64,000 bases of DNA from Apricaphanius iberus (Eukaryota > Chordata > Actinopteri > Cyprinodontiformes > Aphaniidae): NCBI GenBank assembly GCA_028564705.1, contig JAPXFQ010000906.1, positions 427,578 through 491,577 of the forward strand, in the 5' to 3' direction. The notes under the pieces are model-generated. The model saw nothing but the letters and a program-made list of their open reading frames with translations. It was not told the origin of the DNA and searched no databases. The position numbers and the translations under genes were made by a program. Below are positions 48,874 to 58,078 of this stretch, piece by piece. Within the stretch, counting starts at the first letter, position 1. The number at the start of each line of letters is the position of its first letter.

Positions 48874-49237
48874 AGCTATAATAAGACAGGGTGATAGAAG
48901 CTACAGATGCATTTTTTTTTCTTGGAATCTTCAGTGGGAGTGCTTGTGTATTTTGCACCTGAAAAAAATCGTATAGTGTATCTACAGCTTCACAATTCTT
49001 CCTATTACAATTTCTGGCCCTGCAACTTATTTTTGTTGAATCATGAGGTTAAACTGTATTCACTATGAATACACTATGTGCAGGAATATACGAGAAAATG
49101 CTTGTTTTAGAGCTGAGGTTTTAAAAATACTAAGTCATTCTGGTTCAGAAAAACCATATTAGCTCTTCTTTCTCTGCTCTGTTAAGCCTTGTTTATATAG
49201 TGTGTTCAATTTGTACCCGGAAGTCGGAAATTGCCAG
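48874..49237. other. Non-coding, no feature recognised
   Basis: AT-rich; no open frame with a motif. The Tc1 homology begins at about 49238. Confidence 0.5.
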
Positions 49238-50017
49238 TGGGAAAAAATAAACTGAAGCACAAGGAATGGACATTGGACCAGTGTAAATCTATTATTTGGT
49301 CGGATGAGTCCAAATTTGAGATCTTTGGTTCCAACCACCATGTCTTTGTGCGACGCAGAAAAGGTGAACGGATGGCCTGGTCCCCACAGTGAAGCATGGA
49401 GGAGGAGGTGTGATGGTGTGGGGGTGCTTTGCTAATGACACTATTGGGGATTTATTCAAAATTGAAGGCATACTGAACCAGCATGGCTACCACAGCATCA
49501 TGCAGCGGCATGCGATTCCATCTGGTTTGCGTTTAGTTGGACCATCATTTATTTTTCAACAGGACAATGACCCCCAACACACATCCAGGCTGTATAAGGG
49601 CTATTTGACCAAGAAGGAGAGTGATGGAGTGCAGCGCCAGATGACCTGGCCTCCAAAATCACTGGACCTGAACCCAATCAAGATGGTTTGGGGTGTGCTG
49701 GACCGCAGAGTGAAGGCAAAAGGACAGAGTGTTAAACATCTCTGGGAACTCCTTCAAGACTGTTGAAAAAACCTTTTCAGGTGACTACCTCTTGAAGCTC
49801 ATCAAGAGAATGCCAAATAAAAGCAAAGTGGCTGCTTTGAAGAACCTAGAATATGACATATTTTCAGTTGTTTCACACTTTTTTGTTAAGTATATAATTC
49901 CACATGTGTTACTTCATAGTTTTAATCCCTTCAGTGTGAATCTACAATTTTCATAGTCATGAAAATAAAGACAACTCTTTGAAAGAGAAGGTGTGTCCAA
50001 ACTTTTGGTCTGTACTG
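49238..50017 (+). mobile_element. Dead, 5'-truncated Tc1-type transposon
   Basis: The second half of a DDE transposase is present: IIWSDESKFEIFGSN with the first Asp, KHGGGGVMVWGCFA, then IFQQDNDPQHTS with the second Asp, then SLDLNPIKMVW. In Tc1 transposases the last motif carries the third catalytic acid (NPIE); here it is Lys. A stop and frame change at about 49390 split the first Asp from the rest. The 3' inverted repeat is intact (GTGTGTCCAAACTTTTGGTC, 49991-50010) and the element ends at 50017 before the dinucleotide TA, the Tc1 target. The 5' half and its terminal repeat are missing. Confidence 0.85.
49389..49766 (+). pseudogene. Tc1 transposase C-terminal remnant
   Basis: 125 codons open in one frame, starting in mid-protein without a genuine ATG. 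It holds the second catalytic Asp (QQDNDPQHTS) but has Lys instead of the third catalytic acid in NPIKMVW, so it could not catalyse cut-and-paste transposition. It belongs to the truncated Tc1 copy spanning 49238-50017. Confidence 0.8.
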
Positions 50018-50739
50018 TATATTATAAGTTTTTCTTATCTTGCCACTTGATCACAGTCTTAAATGTATTTTATTGGGCTTTCATTTTTAAGAATATTCAT
50101 GGTGTGTTCATAGTGTTAGTTTCCCGCCACACAGTGTTTTACATGTACATATAGCCTAACAGAATAAGGGATGTGCCACCTTTTGTGAAACAGATTTTAC
50201 AGGAAACTGCACAGCAACCAGTCCCACTTCACAGTACATTGCTGAACTTAAAAGTATACAACAAATAAAAGAATACAATTTTAATATATATTTATATAAA
50301 TGTTAGTTATGGTCATAGGTTATATAACCTAATCCTGAATTTCCCTACTGAGGGACAACAAAGGTTATTTCTTCTATGTGCATTCTTTTATTGTATTTTA
50401 TAATCCATAGTTGCTATTTTTCCATTTTGATTTTAATAGCACCCATTAGTTCCACTTTACGACTTATCTGACCTCAATGTAGTAGGCTAATTTTATCGTC
50501 TATATCTGCGTTTTATCACTTTGTGGATTTAGCTCTCCCTCTCTCTCTCTCTGTGTGTGTGTGCTTTATAACTATCGTCTTGTGTTATTTTATTGACTTA
50601 AATAAAAAAGTTTTGATTCACTAACAGCAAAGAGTGTGAAACTTCCTGCCGTTTGAACGTAGAAACGCACAGGTTTTCATATCCTGGTCCATCACCTTGC
50701 GAAGCCACCCTCTGAAAGCTGATTGGCTGCAATCCTCCA
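50018..50739. other. Non-coding upstream flank of tmem38b
   Basis: AT-rich; a short (CT)n(GT)n run lies at about 50535-50563. No exon recognised. Confidence 0.5.
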
Positions 50740-51094
50740 ATGATGAGCCACTCTACATCCGCCCACCACATCACTAGCATGGCGGAGTACGAAGCAGGAA
50801 TTCCGTCTATGCGCGGATGACAGCGTCGTTGACCGTCCCGTGGCAACGTAGAGCTGTTGCCCAGCGACCAGCTGTAATCTCGTAGTTCAGCTAGCCAGCT
50901 GTGAGCAGCTCGGCAGGAGCATATCCCCAAAACACAGCTGCTGTGTGCCCCCCTGGCTTTTGTCAGACTTCACAGACCGTGGATGAATAGTTTATGCCCT
51001 GATGCTCTAAGTGGGACCTGTGCCTTTCCTCCACCCAAGAGTCGGATTAGCGGACTAGCATATCGTAGTGCTCTCGACCAGCCTCAGAAACAAG
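50740..51094 (+). promoter_or_regulatory. tmem38b: Presumed promoter and 5' UTR of tmem38b
   Basis: Composition shifts to higher GC with several CpGs (GCGGAG, GCGCGG, GTCGTTGACC), as in promoter regions of housekeeping-type vertebrate genes. No TATA box stands out. Three ATGs precede the main start: 50983 (a 62-codon frame that overlaps the main start and ends at 51171), 50994 (ATG CCC TGA) and 51002 (ATG CTC TAA). Whether they are transcribed depends on the unknown start site. Confidence 0.5.
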
Positions 51095-51218
51095 ATGGAT
51101 TTGTTCGGGAAGTTGCACTTGAACGAACTGTCCCACGGACTGGCAAACTTGTCGATGTTTCCCTACTTTGACACGGCGCACTATATCGTGTCAGTGATGG
51201 CTCTGAGGGAGCAGCCAG
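51095..51218 (+). CDS. tmem38b: tmem38b (TRIC-B channel), first coding exon
   Basis: The exon encodes 41 codons plus one base and ends CCAG|GTGAGT, a strong splice donor (phase 1). Its protein has MFPYFDTAHYIVSVMALREQ, which closely matches the N-terminus of TRIC-type trimeric intracellular cation channels; AHY-VSVMA fits the B paralogue better than A. TRIC-B sits in the ER membrane and passes K+ to balance Ca2+ release. This first exon covers the lumenal start and part of the first membrane helix. No later exon was found up to the provirus at 53591, so the rest of the gene should lie to the right of the window. The ATG context (CAAGATGG) is good. Confidence 0.82.
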
Positions 51219-52107
51219 GTGAGTGGAAAGTTCGAGTAGCTGCATAATTTATGAGTTTGTGGTTGGAAGCAGTAGTTTATCCTTGTACTGAAGTTTAAAT
51301 AGATGAAAAGATAAAGTGTTGCAAGTTGTGACACTGTCTTTCTGCGTTCAATGCTGCAGCTATAAATGGAATGCAAAACACAAAGGGTGTTGTGACCGAA
51401 GTACTCTACATAAGATACAGGCTGACCTAATATTTAATTAACCTCATTGTGTAGTTTACTTTTAAAACGTCATTATCTAACATCTATTTTTCATGCCTAT
51501 CTTATTTTATTTTGTTCTTTTTTCTACACTACTGGATATAGATGAAACAAAGGATGATGTTAACACTTCTCATTTTTCTGTCTTAAATAAAAAAAATAAA
51601 AAACACAACCACAAACTTTAGTCCAGCCACAAAAATTAGTAAATATTCTGTTTTGTCTCACAAATTTCATTTTCCTTTCCTTTCCTTTTCATTGTTTTGT
51701 TTTATTTTAATCACAACCTTCTGATGATGATCTTTATCTGGGGTTCAAAAGTAATAGTGCTGCAGAGCTTGATAAGCTTAAAACTCTTGTATATTTTTTG
51801 TTCCTCGGTTTGTATTAAAACTTGCGGTTGCTTAGTGTTCTGTTTTTTTCTGCCAAACACTCTGTTGCATGATATGTAAACATGACACTCCAAACATCCT
51901 TTTGAATGCTACATTGACGATATCAATAATTCTCCTAACTCTTCTTTTGTTCTACAATCAATGTTGCCACCAATCTCCCTCAGCATCACGTTTTTAGTCA
52001 AAGAGGTTATGTGGTTACAGGTTATAAGCAGAAAAGGCTGGGAAAGTCATCCAATTTAACAATTATATCAATGACATAGTTTGAATATACAGTGCTTACA
52101 GTTTTAA

Positions 52108-52544
52108 AGGGGTTGTACAACAGCGTTTTTGACAATTGGAAACTGTTCCCTGAGCCATATACCATATGAAACTTTGCTTGGACTTAAAATTCTCCAGGAG
52201 CTTGGATAAATGTCCAAAACCAACCCCATATTAAGGCACTACAATTGAAAGACTGCTTTTCCCCGCTGAATCTTGAATATTTAATGAGCTGTGTGCCGAT
52301 TGGTTGGCACACAGCTCATTGGCTCTGTGATGATAGGGTTATTGGTTATGTGACTAACAGTTAGTGGGCGGGAATATGTACATTTTAAGAGGGTGTGTGT
52401 CTAAAGCTTACGATGCATTATCAGAGCTTTGTCCAGACTCGCCAGTTTCTCTTCGGCAAATACTAATTTAGGAATTTGAACAGGAGCTCAGAATGGAGAC
52501 GCCAAAGTCGTTTTGGTGTGGTACATTTGACATCCAACACCCCT
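52108..52544. mobile_element. Miniature DNA element with TTAA target duplication
   Basis: 437 bp flanked by TTAA on both sides (52104-52107 and 52545-52548), with short inverted ends AGGGGTTGTA/AGGGGTGTTG. The TTAA target is used by piggyBac and Kolobok transposons; the ends do not decide between them. It has no coding frame. Inside is a perfect 15-bp inverted repeat around an 8-base loop (52283-52297 and 52306-52320). Confidence 0.65.
52283..52320. repeat. Perfect hairpin inside the TTAA element
   Basis: AATGAGCTGTGTGCC, loop GATTGGTT, then GGCACACAGCTCATT. Confidence 0.9.
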
Positions 52545-53590
52545 TTAAAGCTTACAACATATTGCGTACGGTGTTATGCAATTGCAATTAGATTGATGTT
52601 GTTGTGCTGACACCTGCAATTCAAAATATTGTGCAGCTTGACTGTAGAAAATAATCTTTTTAACACGTATTTTCTACCTTGAAAGATAAATAATTTTTGG
52701 CTTGCAATCTTTTAAAATAAAATCAACTAAATCAGCGAAATCCTGAAATACAGCTATAAATTGTTTCCATTTCTTGATGGAATCCAGGCGGAATGCAAGC
52801 TAATTCGCAATCTATCAAAACAGAAACCATATCCGATCGGTACATTCCTTTGTATACTGGTAGTTTAAAAAGTAGGTCGTTTTTAGCATAAGATATTTAG
52901 AAAATGGTGACGTGTGCCACAAGTAGTGTAATTACAAAGCAAAATGGTTACTATATGGTAATTCCAGACTATGGAGGAAATTATAATTTCCTCCATAGTT
53001 AGTTTATGTTGTGATATTTTAATGATTAAATACCCTACAAGTTTTACAATACAATTTGTAAATTCAACCAAATATTTCTAAAGTTATGGTTTTATGTTAA
53101 CAACTTGAACAGATTGATATGATAGTAAATATGTTAGAATAATAGCCTTTCATGAGCAGTTTTGAGTGTAACCACAGTAGTGTTTTATTAGGTCAATGCA
53201 ATAATTTGACTGTTAAATGAGGATATGGATAAAACATCCAAAGGGCTTCATATACTTCCCTTATTGATAATATTTTCTACTCAAAGGTGAGGCCACCTTT
53301 CTGGATTATCTCCTGCGATTCATTTTGTTGTTTTTTTGTGACTCAGCGGTTTGTTTAATGAGTGTGTTACAGCTTATAACGGCTGGGGTATCTCAGATAA
53401 CTCTGGCCTGCTCCAAATTTATGAACACACCCAGCTGGTTTGTCAGCTTTATAGTTTCTTCCTTTAGTCTCATAATACTGCTGAGGCATAGTTGCATCTT
53501 CTTGCTCATTTAAGGTTTGAATTTGTACTGCTCTGTAGACTCAATGTAAGTCCAGAAAGAGAAATAAAACTGCATATTTATGAGGGCAGC

Positions 53591-54148
53591 TGTAGGATCC
53601 CCTATTAATTACTCTTATATATTATCTTAACACAGGTATTAAATTATATGGAGGAAATCTCAGCCCTTCAGTATGTTGAGAAATTAGGAGAGTTGAAAGT
53701 CTTTCCAAGTCTGCGCTGCAGCGGAGAATCGCCCGAAGCTGCAGAGAGTACAAGTCTCCCAGCCGCCCAAAACGATTCTGATCCTCCTGCTGAGACAGCT
53801 CTTTTTTATTCAAAACTGCACAAGGATAGTTACATATTCATTGCACAATACAATTCTAACATGAGTCATAAGCAACTGTGGCCTTGAGATAAGAGAAAGT
53901 ATCACAGAGAAACAACTCCCTAGTTGTGGCAGAGCATGAGAACATTCTGTGTTCTTCTCTTAACGGTGCAGTCTCAGCATAATCACGCTCTGGTTTAATG
54001 GACAAGTTCTGCAAAATAAGAGGAAATATCTTTGCATGCACAGTGTTATCTTAACTAAGCTGAGAATATATGTAACAAGCATCAAAATCTAAGTAAAACA
54101 TCTCATAAGGCACTTCATAAAGCACAGTGTAATAGAATATATTCAACA
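53591..54148 (-). repeat. 3' LTR of the right endogenous retrovirus
   Basis: 558 bp; on the minus strand it begins TGTTGAAT after the polypurine tract and ends GGATCCTACA. An AATAAA lies at 53805-53810. The inner boundary is set by the polypurine tract and the outer boundary by identity with 63981-64000. Confidence 0.9.
53805..53810 (-). promoter_or_regulatory. Polyadenylation signal in the 3' LTR
   Basis: AATAAA on the minus strand, about 215 bases before the LTR end, the R-region position also seen in the left provirus. Confidence 0.6.
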
Positions 54149-54160
54149 GTCCCCCTTTTA
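54149..54160 (-). promoter_or_regulatory. Polypurine tract
   Basis: TAAAAGGGGGAC on the minus strand directly before the 3' LTR; it primes plus-strand DNA synthesis in retroviruses. Confidence 0.85.
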
Positions 54161-54572
54161 ATCTATTTTAATAGATTAACTACAAAAATAAGCAATAGTC
54201 AAATTTAATCAAGTGAAAAAATAGCCATAACAGAAACATGGGACACATCTGGTCAGGTCCGAAAAACTCCCCGGGATATTTTGTGGAAAGACAGTTCATT
54301 TCTTTGACTTTGTGGGGAGAAAAGGATCCTGACACCACCTTTCCCAAGGGTCGGCTGCACTTGGTCCCAGTCTCTCACATGGTCGTATATTCAGGCAAAC
54401 ATGGTATTCTGCATAACCTGTAACAGAAACTGAGTTAGTGCAGCCAGCACTGTCATAATGTAAAATGTGTTATTATACCTAACAGTCAACATATTATGAA
54501 GCAAATAAGTCAAAATAGCCAGAGAACAAGCAAAAAGTGGTTACTATATGTTTGCATTATACTAAAAAAATT
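54161..54572 (-). other. Spacer between env and polypurine tract
   Basis: About 410 bp, no frame or repeat of note on the minus strand; a short plus-strand frame at 54238-54423 is not supported. Confidence 0.5.
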
Positions 54573-56627
54573 TTAAACAAAGGAGAGAGGATGTACATCA
54601 ATTTCTTCATCATCAGATTCAAGATCTGAGGGATCTTGAGAAGAATTTATCCTACCATCTGCAGCCAACAGAGGCATCTGAACTGCCATGTCACCTCTTT
54701 CTTTTGTGAGGGCCGTTTCAATGAGTCTCTGCATTAAAGCCCTAAGGCAGGGAATGCAGCAGCACCCACAGGTAACCAAGACAGCTGCAAATACTGAAAT
54801 AGACACTAGCAGGGATGCTACCAAATTTTTATATCTGCCAAACATGTTCAACCAAGAGTCCCACATTTCTGTATCTACCCCTGAATGTTCCTTCATGGAG
54901 TGAGTGAGGGCAGTAAGACCAGTAAGTGCTTTAGTTAAAGATCCATCAGGGGCTGTGTTATTTGGAATGAAGGTGCAGCATTGTTCCCCAAATATGTGAC
55001 ACACTCCCCCTTGCGCTGCTAATAAAAGGTCAACTGCAATTCTATTTTGGAATGCCATCAATGAGGTTGCAGACAATTGGGTATGTACAGCTGAAAACCC
55101 ATCCCTTGTGTAGTTTGCCAATAGTTGAACATTATAATGAACATAATTAATCAGATCAGTATGCACATTGATCTCTATGGGCCACAGAATAGATGCCCAT
55201 CCTGATTTAATTTGATCACGCAATTTGTATTCATCTGGTACACCCCTAGGTACTCCTATTGCGTCTATGTAGGTGGGATTGGGCACTGCACTCGGTACTA
55301 CTGATCTTTTAGACCTAGTAAGTGTAAAGGTGTCTTGCCATTCAGTTGTGACATACTTAACCGGAGTTACTACCACAGGGAGTAGTAAAGTTATTAATGC
55401 GCAACGTCCTCCTGCATTTTTGGGAAAGCCATCATAGAGTCTATTTCCTGAACACCACCACCATAAATCAGCACGCGCAGTTGGTCTAAAATTTGGTCTC
55501 ACTTCTGTACTGGATTCACACCATTCCTCAGGCACATTACCCAACTGATGGGTTTTTCCAGTTAATACAATACAGGTAAAGTTATTAGGTGCTACTTCTG
55601 AGGAGAAGACTGGTGGTTTGCTGGTTATGTCACGAGGGGTTTTAGGAAAGTAAGACTCCAAAATTTTGCATTCTGAGGATTTTGCGTTATTCATTAAGTG
55701 TAGCATACAGGTGCTATTTACTGGTGCTGGTACTACTTTTAGAACTGGTCTAGCACCCATACAAACCACACAGTCAGACTGTACATTTTTTGCAGCTTGT
55801 TCTGCCATTAATAGCCAATTGTTTGTGTTTCCTGAAACACCAGTTAACATTTGGAAAATCTCATCCTGGGTTAAATTCTCAGGCTTGGTCATTTTAATCT
55901 TACCTAATCTACCTCCATTTTGGTGTGTAACTGGCTGTCCATTAAACTGCTCGCTATCATCTGACACTGCTGAGGCAGGTTGAGGGGATGGTGAGGGACA
56001 GATTTCCAACTGCCAGTAAAGGCCTGTTCGGTCAGTCCAAGGGGCCAGAACAAACTGTTGGCAGGAGGTCAGAAGGAATGATTTTACTGTGATTATCAGG
56101 CCAGTACCTGCTAAAGTTTTTGCCATTGTTAATTTCTTTTGAGTCCTCCAAGTTTTTGCTGCCCCCTTGGAGTATACTCTCCAATCTGGACCTGTCTCAT
56201 CAATCAAATTATTCCATTTCCATTGATACCAATTACCTAATGTGATATACCATGCTGCTGAGGAAAGTGTAACAGCCAGATTTTTGTGCCCTTTCAATTT
56301 TTGTGAGTAATGGCCTGGTGGTTGTGGGAAACTAGCAAAGTCTACTTGTATCACATAGCTATCATTTTTGGGTATACAAAACGTTATCATCCGAGTTGTA
56401 GAGGGATTACATGATTGAGGCGAGGAAGATCGTTTTTTCCTAACCAATGAGCTATTTGGTGGAGCTTGAGTGGGCTGAGGGGTGGGCAGGCTTGAGTTTT
56501 TGGAAAGATTTGGCGGGCCTTCACAGATTAGTAGGATGGCAACTGGGATTAGGGCTAGCAGTACACATGCTAGAATGTACATTAGTCTCTGCTTGCATGT
56601 TAATGGAGTAACAAATGGCCAGGACAT
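54573..56627 (-). CDS. env: env of right endogenous retrovirus, fully open
   Basis: 684 codons without interruption. Retroviral envelope precursor: an N-terminal hydrophobic segment (about residues 15-36) acts as signal or anchor; the surface subunit runs to the dibasic cleavage site LTRSKRS near residue 440 and contains a CVVC motif near residue 290, of the CxxC kind that links surface and transmembrane subunits in gamma-type envelopes. The transmembrane subunit has the CX6CC motif CHIFGEQCC near 545, preceded by the region corresponding to the immunosuppressive segment, an N-rich patch, a membrane helix at about 597-620 followed by a Cys cluster, and an acidic tail. Many N-x-S/T glycosylation sites occur. 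The stretch just after the cleavage site is not strongly hydrophobic. No inactivating change is visible, in contrast to gag and pol. Confidence 0.9.
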   Translation of the reverse strand: MSWPFVTPLTCKQRLMYILACVLLALIPVAILLICEGPPNLSKNSSLPTPQPTQAPPNSSLVRKKRSSSPQSCNPSTTRMITFCIPKNDSYVIQVDFASFPQPPGHYSQKLKGHKNLAVTLSSAAWYITLGNWYQWKWNNLIDETGPDWRVYSKGAAKTWRTQKKLTMAKTLAGTGLIITVKSFLLTSCQQFVLAPWTDRTGLYWQLEICPSPSPQPASAVSDDSEQFNGQPVTHQNGGRLGKIKMTKPENLTQDEIFQMLTGVSGNTNNWLLMAEQAAKNVQSDCVVCMGARPVLKVVPAPVNSTCMLHLMNNAKSSECKILESYFPKTPRDITSKPPVFSSEVAPNNFTCIVLTGKTHQLGNVPEEWCESSTEVRPNFRPTARADLWWWCSGNRLYDGFPKNAGGRCALITLLLPVVVTPVKYVTTEWQDTFTLTRSKRSVVPSAVPNPTYIDAIGVPRGVPDEYKLRDQIKSGWASILWPIEINVHTDLINYVHYNVQLLANYTRDGFSAVHTQLSATSLMAFQNRIAVDLLLAAQGGVCHIFGEQCCTFIPNNTAPDGSLTKALTGLTALTHSMKEHSGVDTEMWDSWLNMFGRYKNLVASLLVSISVFAAVLVTCGCCCIPCLRALMQRLIETALTKERGDMAVQMPLLAADGRINSSQDPSDLESDDEEIDVHPLSFV

Positions 56628-56725
56628 TCTGTGGCCGTTGCAATTAACCTAGATACTTAAACTGATGATATTCAGGTGTGTATTATTCAATACAATGTAT
56701 TTCTTTAAAACAGTTAATGACTTAT

Positions 56726-58078
56726 CTAGTTTCCTTGAATCAGATCCTTTTGCACTTCAGCCAATGATCGTGAGGGTTCCTCTGCTTCTGCACATTGGGA
56801 CCAGTGGTACCAAGTGTCCCCCTTTCCAGCCAATCTGACTGCGTGTGATGTTCTTTCAGTGATTCGGTATGGTCCCGTCCACCTTGGTTCTGACCACTTT
56901 CTTTTGATGACCTGTAGGTACACATAGTCCACGGAGGGAAGAATGGACGTTGGTTCTCCAGACTCCGTTGGATCACCTTTCTGTTGAGAAAACTGTAAGA
57001 CAAGGCTATGCAGAAGGTTATAATATGTCTTGGGCTCTAGAGGCTCATAATCAGTTAGAGGTAATTTTGTGCGGGGGCCTGGCATGGGGCGTCCCGTGTG
57101 CAGTTCAAATGGAGTGTGAGATGTATTTTTGTTTACTGAAGATCTGATAGACATCAAAGCTAGCGGCAGAGCATCCACCCATGTCAATTTAGTCTGTGCA
57201 CAGATTTTAGCCAATTTGGTTTTTAATGACTGGTTCATTCTTTCTACTTTGCCCGGTGACTGTGGATGATATACAGTCCCAAACTTATGTTTCAACCCCA
57301 GTACTTCCTCCACTTTTTGTAGATCCTGATTCTTGAAATGGGTGCCATTATCTGACCTTACTTTTTCGGGGAAGCCATGCTGTGGGATATAATGATTAAC
57401 AAGACACTTGACTACAGTTTTGCTATCTTCCTTCATAGTAGGCCATGATTCTGGCCAACCTGAATAAGCATCCACAAACACCAACAGGTATCTGTACCTA
57501 CCCACTCTTTCCCCCATGTCTGTATAGTCAATGATTATCTCTTTTCCTGGGCAAGTGGGAATTGGAAAAGTTCCCTGCATGGGCCTGAGCGTTGGCTTTA
57601 CCCCATACTGATTGCATTCCTGACACGTTTTGGTGTAATACTTAGCCATATCTTGTAAGTTGGGGTGCCACCAATTGGCAAGGTTTCTCATCATTTGTGC
57701 TGCTCCCACGTGTCCTATCCCTTGTGCTTCTTCCAATGCAGTTTGTCTTACTCCCGGTGGTAATATTGGTCTTCCATCTGGACCCCTCCAGCAGTCTGTG
57801 TTTGTTGCTCCTCTAGCCACCCACAAAGTCTTTTCCTGTGGCGAGGCTTTATCTTGGAGGCTTGTGAGTACTTCCATGGACATTTCCTCTGGTGTCTTGT
57901 TTGTTAGTTGTACTGAGCAGACTAGCATGTGTTTGGCTCGGTATCCTGCTGTTAGTTTTGCCACTTCATCTGCCTGTTGGTTCCCTTTAGACACCAAGTC
58001 CAAACCTGTGCTGTGGCCTTTACATTTTATGACAGCCACCTTCTCAGGTAGCAGCAGTGCTTCTGCCAGTTCTTTCAT
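56726..58078 (-). pseudogene. pol: pol 3' part: end of RNase H and integrase
   Basis: 450 codons in a frame one step away from the preceding pol frame (4-base overlap at 58075-58078). It starts in RNase H (VIKCKGHSTG near residue 20 and NQQADEVAK near 35), continues with the integrase zinc domain (GIGHVG, WWHP, CQEC at about 115-155), and then the catalytic core: Asp in IIDYTDMG near 187, Asp in RSDNGTHF near 243, and Glu in GKVERMNQ, 35 residues further. The C-terminal KWSEPRWTGPY is the GPY/F domain. The ATG at 58078 is only the first Met after the frame break and not a natural start. Confidence 0.88.

Larger units (their letters stand above)
51219..53590 (+). other. Start of tmem38b intron 1
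   Basis: Begins GTGAGT at the exon 1 donor. AT-rich; no second exon recognised. It contains a TTAA-flanked miniature element at 52108-52544. The frame at 53325-53513 is hydrophobic but has no match to TRIC exon 2 that I can see. Confidence 0.6.

Noticed and set aside
54573..56627. env as the domesticated percomorph env gene (percomORF)
   Set aside because: It sits inside a provirus with gag, pol and LTRs, whereas a domesticated gene would be expected without them; identity would need an alignment.
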